Below the pieces are notes generated by a model. The model was not told the DNA's origin, did no database searches, and saw nothing but the letters and a program-made list of their open reading frames with translations. A DNA stretch of 18,168 nt from Planctomycetaceae bacterium UBA6172 (GTDB taxonomy: Bacteria > Planctomycetota > Planctomycetia > Pirellulales > Pirellulaceae), in assembly GCA_002422955.1 (NCBI GenBank), contig DITY01000029.1, positions 1 through 18,168 on the forward strand, given 5' to 3'. This document shows, one piece after another, positions 5,826 through 13,335 of the stretch. The position numbers and the translations under genes are program-made. The first letter of the stretch is position 1, and each line of letters starts with the position of its first letter.

Positions 5826-8800
5826 TCAGCCCGTTCCCTTCAGGCGGGCCTCGGAAGCGGTGGAGACCGGCAGGGTGCGAAGCTGGCTGGTGGAGGGAAA
5901 CAGCGTTTCGCGAAGGTCCATCATCAAGCGGAACAGGGTGGGAACGAAGATCAGCGTGAAGACGGTCGAGACCAGCAGGCCGCCGAGTAGAACGCTTCCC
6001 AAGCCGCGATACAACTCGCTGCCAGCGCCGGGAAAAAGCACCAGGGGCAGCAGGCCTAGGACCGTCGTTCCGGTGGTCATGAAGATCGGTCGGACGCGGG
6101 TGCGAACGCTTTCGAGAATCGCGTCACGGGATGACATGCCATGATCGCGGATCAGGTTCAACGATTGATGGACAATCAGGATCGGGTTGTTCACCACCGT
6201 GCCGATCAGGATCACGAAGCCGAGCATGGTGAGGACATCGAGGCCCTGGGGGGGCAAGCCGCGGATCGCCAAGTAGGATTCGAGTAATCGTAGTCCCAAG
6301 ATGCCACCGATCGCCCCCAGGGGAACGCTGAGGATGATGACGAAGGGATAGATCCAGCTTTCGAATAGCGCCGCCATTAGCAGGTAGGTGATCAGCAGCG
6401 CCAGCAGCACATTCCAGCGGAGGGAGTCCCAGGTATCCCGCAGTTTGTCAGCCGTTCCGGAAAGGCTCATCTGGTAGCCCCCATCCAATTGCCCCGATTC
6501 TCGGAGCGGCGTCACGATCTCGTCGTTGATCAGCTTGAGGGCGAGTTCCAGGGGCATTTCCGGTGGTGGCGAAACCTCGATCGTGATCGCGCGTTGCCGT
6601 TCGCGGTGATTGATCTGCTCGGGGCCGCTCGACAGTTTGATATCGGCCAAGGCCGAGAGCGGCACGAGCTGGCCGGTCGGGGTCGCGATCGGTAACTCCT
6701 GCAAATCTTGGGTACGAGCGGCGCTTTCGGGTTGGCCGATGATTGTGAGATCGATCTTGTCGCCGCCGATGTAGTAGTCGGCCGCGTAGGCGCCATCGAC
6801 CAAGGCGTTGACCGCGTATCCCAAGCGGGTGGCGTCGATTCCCATCTGTTCCGCCTGGACCAATTTGGGGAGGACGTGCACCTCGGGACTGCTCAGGTCG
6901 AGGCTGGGGACGGGGCGGGTTTGGGAGTTGGGGATGAGTGGTTCCTGGCCACCCGCGCCGACGATCGTGCCTAGGACCTGTCCGCCCAGGGCAACCAAGC
7001 GGGGTAACTCGGGCCCGGTGATCTCGACATCGATCGTGCGGCCAGCGGTCAGGCCCTGTTCGAACAGGCTCGATTGTTTCGCCACGACGAATGCGCCCGG
7101 CAATTTGTCGCGAACCTGTTGCAGCAGCGGAACCAATTCTCCCGACCGGGTCGGATCGACGGAGCGAACCCCGACGAAGACCGACTTGTCGCGGGCGACG
7201 AAGAAGAAGTCATAGATCGCTGGGAACTCCAACTCGTCGGCGCCATCGCCATCCGGGTCGACATCCCAGTAAGGCCGCAGATGATCTTCGACGACTTGGC
7301 CGAGGCGGGTCAGTTCGTCGAGGTTGTAACCGGGGGGAGGTAGGATGATGCCGAATACGAGATTGCGATTTCCCGAGGGGAGGTATTCGACCTTCGGCCA
7401 TAAAAGGTAGCTCCCTCCCAAGGCCAGCAGGGTCAGCGCAAAGACGACGGCCAGTCGGGCGAAGAGGTGTCGCTGGAGGAAGCGATTGACGGCCACGATC
7501 AGGGCGACGAACGCCTCCGCGGCACCACCGATCAAGGGGATCCAGGAGAGCGGGTGGAGGCGGTGATGCGATCTCGCTGGCAGCGGGGTTACCATCGATT
7601 CGTCGGACGTTTCGGGGTGGCTGAGCAGCCTGGATGTCGCCATCGGAATCAGGGTGATGCTGACGATGAGCGACAGGCCGACCGCCGCGCTGATGGCCAG
7701 CGCGATGTCGCGAAATAGTTGTCCGGCCTCCTCCTGAACGAACAGCACGGGCAGGAACACGGCGAGCGTGGTGAGGGTCGAGGCCAGGACAGCGCCCCAA
7801 ACCTCCTGCGTCCCTTTCACTGCTGCCACTCGCGGCGCATCGCCATCTTGGTAGTGCCGGTAGATGTTCTCCAGCACAACGACGGCGTTGTCGACCAACA
7901 TCCCGACGGCGAATGCCATTCCGGCCAGGCTGATCACGTTCAGCGAGCGGCCCCAGAGATTGAGCAGCAGGAATGTGCCGATGATGCTGATCGGAATCGC
8001 CAGACCGACAACCAAGGCCCCGCGCGCGAACCAAAATCCCGCGGTGACGATGATCGCGAGGCAGATCGCGAACAGCCACGGAGACAGCGTCAAGGCCGCC
8101 AATGCCGATGCCGCGATCATCGGCACCACGACCAGCGTCTGCCACTTCAGGTGCAAGAACAGCATCAGGACGATCATCGTCAACGCCCCACCGAGAATGA
8201 TGTTCTCGTTGACCAGTCCGACCGACGCGTAGATGTATTCGGTTTCGTCATACACCTGTGTCAGTTGCAACTTACGGGCACGGAGCAGATCGCGATTGAG
8301 GTCGGCCGTGGTTGCCCGCAGGTCGTCCATGACGTCCAAGACGTTGGCCCCGGTTTGGCGAATCGCGTTGATCGCGATCGAACTGTCGCCGAAGCGTCGG
8401 ACCAGGCCATCGGGTTTCTTGAAACCCAGGCGAACCTCCGCGACGTCACCGATGAAGACCGGCGCGCCATCTCGGCTGGCCAAGACCTGGCGTGCCACCT
8501 GTTCCGGCGAACGGAACTGGTTGATCGTCCGGACGACGTAACGCCGCTTCCCTTCCCAGAAATTGCCACCCGACGTGTCTTTATTCTGAGTTCGCAGCAC
8601 GCGTTGAACGTCTTCGATCGTCAGTTGTCGGGCCGCCAATTGCTCGGGGTCAACAATCACCTGCAGCTCTTCTTCCAAACCGCCGAGGACGTTGACGGAC
8701 GACACGCCTTCGCCCCGTTCCAGCCGAGACTTGATCATGTCTTCGGCGAATCGCCGCATGCCAGGGACGTTCAAGTCCGGCGGTAGCAGTTCTCGGATCT

Positions 8801-9371
8801 CCGGATGTTGCTCGGCCAACTTGCGAAGCCGCAGCAACCGGAGGCCGGGGTTGTCGGTGCGGGCGATCCGTTCCAGCGGCTCCTTCAAGTCGGAATGACG
8901 GGTCGCCATCTGGCGAATCTCATCGACCGTCGGTTGCAACGCGCTGAGGATGAACCAAGCGATCGGACGATCCGATGCGTTGCTCGTCGAGATCACCGGT
9001 TGCAGCGCGTCTTCGGGATATTCGCGAACCTGTTGCAACCGGCTGTTGACCTTCAGAAGCGACTCCTGAATGTTCGCGCCGACCGCGAATTCCAAGGTGA
9101 TGCGCCCGATGGAATCGAGCGATTCGCTGCGCAGTTTCTGCAGCCCTTCGACGCTCTGCAGCTGCTCTTCCTGCTCCTGCACGATTTCTCGCTCGATCTC
9201 CTGTGGGCTCGCCCCCGGCCAACGAGTTTCCACCGTCAAGGTCGGGATCTGAACCTCGGGCGTGAGCTGCATGGGCATGCGGAACAAGGAGATCATGCCG
9301 AACAGAACGACCATCAGCACGCCGACGATCACCTTGACCGGATTGTTGACGCAGGCTTCGATCAGGTGCAT
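5826..9371 (-). CDS. RND superfamily efflux transporter (AcrB/SwrC-like), enlarged
   Basis: This inner-membrane proton-driven exporter has 1181 aa, over 100 more than AcrB. The N-terminal helix 'NNPVKVIVGVLMVVLFGMIS' and 'PEVQIPTLTVETRWPGASP' open a normal RND protein. In TM4 the motif is 'GMLVDNAVVVLEN' with Asp494 followed by Asn495, as in SwrC-type exporters rather than the Asp-Asp pair of AcrB. In TM10 the segment 'GTVVNNPILIVHQS' has Asn-Asn-Pro (1061-1063) where AcrB carries its essential Lys. Insertions are visible: about 50 residues at 150-205 in the first porter loop, roughly 40 hydrophobic residues at 410-452 between TM2 and TM3 that could be two extra membrane segments, and an Asp-rich 'DVDPDGDGADE' (703-713). 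No HlyD-type adaptor or TolC gene is adjacent. The ATG at 9371 has no clear Shine-Dalgarno sequence. Substrate unknown. Confidence 0.92.
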   Translation of the reverse strand: MHLIEACVNNPVKVIVGVLMVVLFGMISLFRMPMQLTPEVQIPTLTVETRWPGASPQEIEREIVQEQEEQLQSVEGLQKLRSESLDSIGRITLEFAVGANIQESLLKVNSRLQQVREYPEDALQPVISTSNASDRPIAWFILSALQPTVDEIRQMATRHSDLKEPLERIARTDNPGLRLLRLRKLAEQHPEIRELLPPDLNVPGMRRFAEDMIKSRLERGEGVSSVNVLGGLEEELQVIVDPEQLAARQLTIEDVQRVLRTQNKDTSGGNFWEGKRRYVVRTINQFRSPEQVARQVLASRDGAPVFIGDVAEVRLGFKKPDGLVRRFGDSSIAINAIRQTGANVLDVMDDLRATTADLNRDLLRARKLQLTQVYDETEYIYASVGLVNENIILGGALTMIVLMLFLHLKWQTLVVVPMIAASALAALTLSPWLFAICLAIIVTAGFWFARGALVVGLAIPISIIGTFLLLNLWGRSLNVISLAGMAFAVGMLVDNAVVVLENIYRHYQDGDAPRVAAVKGTQEVWGAVLASTLTTLAVFLPVLFVQEEAGQLFRDIALAISAAVGLSLIVSITLIPMATSRLLSHPETSDESMVTPLPARSHHRLHPLSWIPLIGGAAEAFVALIVAVNRFLQRHLFARLAVVFALTLLALGGSYLLWPKVEYLPSGNRNLVFGIILPPPGYNLDELTRLGQVVEDHLRPYWDVDPDGDGADELEFPAIYDFFFVARDKSVFVGVRSVDPTRSGELVPLLQQVRDKLPGAFVVAKQSSLFEQGLTAGRTIDVEITGPELPRLVALGGQVLGTIVGAGGQEPLIPNSQTRPVPSLDLSSPEVHVLPKLVQAEQMGIDATRLGYAVNALVDGAYAADYYIGGDKIDLTIIGQPESAARTQDLQELPIATPTGQLVPLSALADIKLSSGPEQINHRERQRAITIEVSPPPEMPLELALKLINDEIVTPLRESGQLDGGYQMSLSGTADKLRDTWDSLRWNVLLALLITYLLMAALFESWIYPFVIILSVPLGAIGGILGLRLLESYLAIRGLPPQGLDVLTMLGFVILIGTVVNNPILIVHQSLNLIRDHGMSSRDAILESVRTRVRPIFMTTGTTVLGLLPLVLFPGAGSELYRGLGSVLLGGLLVSTVFTLIFVPTLFRLMMDLRETLFPSTSQLRTLPVSTASEARLKGTG

Positions 9372-9390
9372 GGGGATCGCATGTCAGGTA

Positions 9391-9443
9391 GCGGGGACAG
9401 TGGGCAAGCGGGGACGCGAGTTTGGGTAGGGACGCGAGCGGGG
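9391..9443 (+). repeat. G-rich degenerate short repeats in the RND upstream region
   Basis: The 227-bp gap between the POT gene and the RND gene contains imperfect copies of a GCGGGGAC/GGGACGCGAG unit at 17-18 bp spacing (GCGGGGAC at 9391 and 9408; GGGACGCGAG at 9411 and 9429). Six runs of three or four G lie on the plus strand (9393, 9402, 9410, 9424, 9429, 9440), that is on the template strand 20-75 bp upstream of the RND start. The remainder of the gap shows no gene and no promoter I can support. Confidence 0.4.
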
Positions 9444-9598
9444 TTGGCTGCCGGGGCATACCGTTGCCGGCGAGCAGCGCTGTTTGCGGTAACTCGGACC
9501 AAAGCCCTGCCGGTGCCTTCGTTGCGAACGCTGTCACCTAGAATAGCCGATGGTCTGGCAACTTTCCCGTCTGATCGGCGGCAAAGGCTCAGTGGGGC

Positions 9599-11629
9599 TC
9601 AGGCTTTCGCCTCCCCGACGTGGTTCGCCTCGTCCCCGGGAATCGCGACTTCTTCATGCATCCAGCGGCGTAGTAGCGGGGCCATCGCGAGGCAGGTCAG
9701 CCCCGAAGCGATCCCCATCAGCGCGATGATACCGAACACGTCGCCGTAGACATTCACCGTACGAAGCGGTTCGGGGATGCCTCCGGTCGGTTCGTCGATG
9801 CGGGTGAATTGCGAAATGATCCCGGCCAGGTACTGGGAAAAGGCAGTGGCCAGAAACCAGGCGCCCATCACGGTACTGACCAACGTCGCCGGCGATAGTT
9901 TTGTGACCATCGACAGACCGACCGGCGACAAGCAGAGTTCGCCGAGTGTCTGCACCAGATAGCCGAGCAGCAGCCATTCGACACTCACCATTCCCCGTTG
10001 GTCGCTCGCCTGGGCACCCATCCAGAAGGCGCCGAAGCCGCAGCCTAGCAAGAGCAGCCCGAGCGAAAACTTCACCGGCGTACTCGGTTCCCAGCCACGT
10101 TTTCCGAGGAACGTCCAGACGGTCGAGAGGACCAAGCCGAACAACAGGATGTAGATCGGATTGACGGCCTGGAAGGTGCTCGCCGGCAACTCGCTGGCGC
10201 GCTCCGAGACCCGCATGCCCAAGTGCGACTCGTCGATCTTCCAGGAAATGGAAAAGGCCGGGTTGTTCTTGTTTTCCTGCCGGAGCGAATCGAGTTGATC
10301 GAGCGTAAAAATCCGTCCGTCCCGTGAATAGCCCAACTGTTGCTGCGTCGGCTGCAATTCGATGGTTTGGCCGAGGTCTTCGGCGGTGACGACTTGCCCG
10401 GCGACGACTCGATTGACGTTGCGGTCGGTAAAGTTATTCACCGAACTGCCGGCCTGTTCGAAAATCGCCCAAAACAGCAGTGAGAAAAAGGTCAGGATCA
10501 GGACCACAAACATTCGATGTCGGGCTACGAGATCGAAGGAGAAGGTTTCTTTGAGCAGGTAAGCTAGGGCGAGCACGCCGGTGACGAACAGCACCAGGCC
10601 GGCCGGCTTGCTGATCTCTTCCAAGATAGTGGCCATGGCCGAGACCAAGGCCACTGGACTTTGCCGGATCGACTCGAGCGTCGATTCGGGAATGAACTGA
10701 ACCATTTTCCCTTCGTTGAGCGGTCCGAAACCGGAAACGAGGAGGGCGAAAACTGGGATCGCGATCACGATCCCCGCATAGATTTTCCAGTCCGCGATCG
10801 GACGGCCTTCGGTACCATCGCCACGGATGCCCGGCGCGGGACGCAGGCCGATGTCCGCGGGAATGCCACCCAGTCCCAGCGCGCGGATCGAGATCAACGC
10901 CGAAGTGATCAACGCCACGGCGATGAACAGGTTGGTCGCGATCATGATCGGGCTGTCGGGCCGAAAGTACAGCAAACCGAAAGCCGCGGCGGCGGCGCCC
11001 AGGCCGATCAATAACTGCGCGACCCGGGTGGGCGCGGCAAAGATCGCCAGGCCGATGAGCATCCCGATCGTTGCTAACCCAAACCCGTAATGCCACCCAT
11101 ACGTTTCGCCGACATAACCGCACAGCAACGGACTCATCGCCGCGCCGAGATTGATCCCGATGTAGAAGATTGTGAACCCCCCGTCCCGCCGGGCGGTATC
11201 CCCCTTGTACAAACTGCCGACCATCGCGGAGATGTTGGGTTTGAAAAAGCCGTTGCCGACGATCAGGCAGGCGAGCGCCAAGAAAAATACGATCGGGTTT
11301 TCCCATGTCATCAACAAATGTCCCAGCGCCATCATCGTGCCACCGATGATCACCGCGACCCTGGCTCCGAGGACACGGTCCGCCAACATACCGCCGAAAA
11401 AGGGGGTCATGTAGACCAACGCCGTGTAGGCGCCGTACACGCTGTATGCCTGGGAGTCGCCAAAACCGAGATACCCTTTGATCATGTAGAGCACGAGCAG
11501 GGCACGCATCCCGTAGTAGGAAAATCGTTCCCACATTTCGGCAAAGAACAGCGTGTACAGTCCCGTCGGATGGCCGAACAAATAGGCTTGCTCGCCAGGG
11601 ACGCGTTCGCGGTCGTTAGCGTGGCTCAT
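9599..11629 (-). CDS. Proton-dependent oligopeptide transporter (POT/PTR2 family MFS)
   Basis: The 676-aa product is a 12-or-more-segment transporter that imports di-/tripeptides with protons. POT hallmarks are intact: 'EMWERFSYYG' (31-40, the ExxERFxYY proton motif), 'GNGFFKPNIS' (125-134) with Lys130, 'FTIFYIGINLGA' (152-163), 'FWAIFEQAG' (386-394) with Glu391 in TM7, and 'GELCLSPVG' (563-571) with Glu564. It is longer than typical bacterial POTs (about 460-500 aa): about 80 hydrophilic residues (402-485) separate the TM7 and TM8 segments, and additional hydrophobic stretches lie at 203-250. The frame runs upstream to 11719, but the ATG at 11629 is chosen because the upstream residues are basic and arise from an inverted-repeat element. 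It lies 123 bp downstream of the diguanylate cyclase stop on the same strand. Confidence 0.93.
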   Translation of the reverse strand: MSHANDRERVPGEQAYLFGHPTGLYTLFFAEMWERFSYYGMRALLVLYMIKGYLGFGDSQAYSVYGAYTALVYMTPFFGGMLADRVLGARVAVIIGGTMMALGHLLMTWENPIVFFLALACLIVGNGFFKPNISAMVGSLYKGDTARRDGGFTIFYIGINLGAAMSPLLCGYVGETYGWHYGFGLATIGMLIGLAIFAAPTRVAQLLIGLGAAAAAFGLLYFRPDSPIMIATNLFIAVALITSALISIRALGLGGIPADIGLRPAPGIRGDGTEGRPIADWKIYAGIVIAIPVFALLVSGFGPLNEGKMVQFIPESTLESIRQSPVALVSAMATILEEISKPAGLVLFVTGVLALAYLLKETFSFDLVARHRMFVVLILTFFSLLFWAIFEQAGSSVNNFTDRNVNRVVAGQVVTAEDLGQTIELQPTQQQLGYSRDGRIFTLDQLDSLRQENKNNPAFSISWKIDESHLGMRVSERASELPASTFQAVNPIYILLFGLVLSTVWTFLGKRGWEPSTPVKFSLGLLLLGCGFGAFWMGAQASDQRGMVSVEWLLLGYLVQTLGELCLSPVGLSMVTKLSPATLVSTVMGAWFLATAFSQYLAGIISQFTRIDEPTGGIPEPLRTVNVYGDVFGIIALMGIASGLTCLAMAPLLRRWMHEEVAIPGDEANHVGEAKA

Positions 11630-11649
11630 GAAGTTCACGGGGCTGATGG

Positions 11650-11759
11650 TGTTTAGGGTCGTGCGGTAAACGAGTGTCCGGTACCTTTTGCGAGGAACTC
11701 GCCCTCGGGTGCTTCGCACAAAAGGTAACGGACACTCATTTACCGTTCATGTTTAGGGT
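11650..11759. repeat. REP/MITE-like element: 27-bp inverted repeats inside 10-bp direct repeats
   Basis: Two 27-bp arms, 11664-11690 and 11719-11745, are reverse complements at 25 of 27 positions; the consensus starts CGGTAAA, continues GAGTGTCCG and ends TACCTTTTG. The 28-bp centre holds two further mini-hairpins: GCGAG-GAA-CTCGC (11690-11702) and GTGC-TTC-GCAC (11709-11719). Outside the arms, the decamer TGTTTAGGGT occurs at 11650-11659 and again at 11750-11759. The right copy contains the TAA stop (11755-11753) of the diguanylate cyclase gene. The arrangement is what a small non-autonomous insertion with a target duplication would leave, or a REP-type unit. No transposase is encoded inside. 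In a minus-strand transcript it would form a long hairpin in the POT leader. Confidence 0.6.
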
Positions 11760-12712
11760 TCGGCGGGAGCGGGCTCAACGAGTAGGACGCAGCGTTGCCC
11801 GTCATGGAAGCAGACACGGTCGCGCCCACCCTTTTTGGCGCAGTAGAGTGCTTCGTCAGCGCGGCGAAACAGATCGGTGACCGTGGTGTCCGGCGCGGGT
11901 TCGCTGAGGCCACCGCTCCAGGTGATCCGCAAACACTCCCCGGCCACCGGAATCGGATTGTCAGCGACCGACTTGCGCAGCGATTCGACCCGCGCGGCTG
12001 CCAATCTTAAAGGACCGGGCAGCAGCAACGCAAACTCTTCACCGCCATAACGAGCGACTAGGAAAGCGTGTTCGAAGGAGCGGCTCAATGCCGCGGCTAC
12101 GTCTTTCAATACCACGTCTCCGGCCTGATGGCCGAAGTTGTCGTTGATCTGTTTGAAATGGTCGATGTCGATCAACGCCAGCACGAACGGATCGCGACCC
12201 GCACGATAGGCGGCGAACAGTTCTTCGATCTTGGTATCGAACTCGCGTCGGTTCACCAACCCCGTCAATCCGTCGGTACGGGCTTCAGAAAGGTCGGATT
12301 CGAGCTGGACGGCCTGCCCCAACAATTCCTCGCGGGCCGAGCGAACTCGCTGTTGGACACGAGCCGTGGAGTGAATCAGTTGCTCCAGACACCGGCTGAC
12401 GCCCTCGGTCTCACCGTCCGAAGAGGCGGTGCGCCGCTGCTGGGCGAGGTCCAGGCAATCGGAGAGTTGATTCCGTTGAGCTTCCAGGTCGTCCGAATAC
12501 TCGTGGGTCAGGATCGCCAGCTGCCGGACCAGTTCCGTGATGTTCTGACGGTCCGACGGTGAGACCTCGGAGGCCGCCGCTGTAGTCGATACCGCCAGGT
12601 CAGGCGGCGAGCCCCTGCCCTGCGAACCGCCGAGCCGTGCGAGGATCGATCGACAAAGGCTGGTCAGCAGCACGCCCAAGCCGATGCCGAGGACCAAAAA
12701 CCACCATCTCAT
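11753..12712 (-). CDS. Membrane-anchored diguanylate cyclase (GGDEF domain)
   Basis: The product makes the second messenger c-di-GMP from two GTP. In the 319-aa form a single N-terminal membrane segment (residues 3-19, 'WWFLVLGIGLGVLLTSL') is followed by a low-complexity linker, a probable coiled coil (about 54-145) and a GGDEF domain (about 146-302). Seen in the domain: 'DGLTGLVNRREFD' (147-159), the metal-binding 'LIDIDHFKQINDNFGH' (180-195), the active-site loop 'RYGGEEF' (221-227) and 'ADEALYCAKKGGRDRV' (285-300). The usual inhibitory RxxD site five residues before GGEEF is replaced by Glu214...Phe217, so product inhibition at that site is unlikely. There is no recognisable sensor domain. 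The ATG at 12712 is used; a GTG at 12721, closer to GAGAGGG, is an equally possible start. Confidence 0.9.
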   Translation of the reverse strand: MRWWFLVLGIGLGVLLTSLCRSILARLGGSQGRGSPPDLAVSTTAAASEVSPSDRQNITELVRQLAILTHEYSDDLEAQRNQLSDCLDLAQQRRTASSDGETEGVSRCLEQLIHSTARVQQRVRSAREELLGQAVQLESDLSEARTDGLTGLVNRREFDTKIEELFAAYRAGRDPFVLALIDIDHFKQINDNFGHQAGDVVLKDVAAALSRSFEHAFLVARYGGEEFALLLPGPLRLAAARVESLRKSVADNPIPVAGECLRITWSGGLSEPAPDTTVTDLFRRADEALYCAKKGGRDRVCFHDGQRCVLLVEPAPAEP

Positions 12713-12982
12713 GAGCAGCACGGACCCTCTCGATTGATCTAAATGACGATCGGAGACCCGCTCAACCGCGGCTCCGGACACTCACGATAACCAGACAGCG
12801 ACCCTTTGGGGCGGATAACCCGCCACCGCCTGGCCAATCGACAGCGAATCGTCTCCAATGGTCAGCGACGGGGAAACGGTTCAGGCCGATTCGACCTCGG
12901 AGGAACGCGGTTTCACGGCGGAAAGGGGCCGAGCAGTCTAAGGGAGGATGATACTCCCAAAATGGACTAGGGTAAAAATCGT
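12713..12982. other. Non-coding divergent region upstream of the GGDEF gene
   Basis: The 347 bp between the diguanylate cyclase start and the zinc-ribbon gene have no credible gene. Visible structures are a GGCGG-ATAAC-CCGCC hairpin (12810-12824) and GGGAG-GATGATA-CTCCC (12942-12958). The heptamer ATGATAC (12948-12954) recurs inverted as GTATCAT at 13005-13011, where it overlaps the -10 of the zinc-ribbon promoter candidate. No minus-strand promoter for the cyclase gene could be picked out with confidence. Confidence 0.4.
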
Positions 12983-13011
12983 TTGCTTAAGGTCTCCGCA
13001 AAGGGTATCAT
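12983..13011 (+). promoter_or_regulatory. Sigma-70-type promoter candidate for the zinc-ribbon gene
   Basis: TTGCTT (12983-12988) and TATCAT (13006-13011) are separated by exactly 17 bp. The -10 matches the consensus at five of six positions; the -35 keeps only the TTG. Transcription would begin near 13018, about 42 bp before the ATG at 13060. Confidence 0.5.
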
Positions 13012-13059
13012 TCGGCCCTCGTCTGTCTCGTTGCTACTCAGCGTCAAGGAGAGAATGCC

Positions 13060-13335
13060 ATGCCGCTTCATTTCAAGCAGTCTTGTCCCGTCTGCGGTCG
13101 CCGATTGGAGGTTCCGGCTCGTCTGCTCGGTCAGACGATCGGCTGTCAACATTGCACCGCTGAGTTTCGGGCGGGGGAGAACCAAGAGGAATCGAATTCG
13201 GCCGCGGATGCGGGCGACGCGTTGCTGGCTCGCGTCGAAGCGATTTTGGCGAGAAGCGCTCGCCAGACGCTCCGTTCATCCCTCGGCGTCGGGACCGCGT
13301 TATGCCTGATGCCAACGATGGGCCCGACCCAGTAA
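13060..13335 (+). CDS. Small zinc-ribbon protein (91 aa)
   Basis: The product carries CPVC at residues 9-12 and CQHC at 29-32, a treble-clef or zinc-ribbon type metal site formed by two CxxC knuckles about 16 residues apart; 'RRLEVPARLLGQTIGCQHC' between them is the usual ribbon filling. The remaining 55 residues are acidic, Ala/Arg-rich and probably disordered, and nothing points to a catalytic function. The ATG at 13060 is preceded by AAGGAGAG at about 6 bp, one of the few strong Shine-Dalgarno sites here. The last 36 bp overlap, in antisense, the 3' end of aroA. Function unknown; DNA, RNA or protein binding is possible. Confidence 0.8.
   Translation: MPLHFKQSCPVCGRRLEVPARLLGQTIGCQHCTAEFRAGENQEESNSAADAGDALLARVEAILARSARQTLRSSLGVGTALCLMPTMGPTQ

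Noticed and set aside
7210..7280. EF-hand-like calcium loop in the RND protein (DVDPDGDGADE)
   Set aside because: The spacing of Asp residues resembles a calcium loop, but the final Glu position and flanking helices do not fit an EF-hand. Only an Asp-rich insertion can be claimed.
7719..8786. Plus-strand open frame of 355 aa inside the RND gene
   Set aside because: Gln, Asp, His and Arg-rich translation typical of antisense reading of a membrane protein gene. The RND protein is unmistakable on the other strand.
11630..11719. 30-residue N-terminal extension of the peptide transporter
   Set aside because: It would be translated from the inverted-repeat element with a GTG start. The ATG at 11629 leads directly into the conserved POT region.
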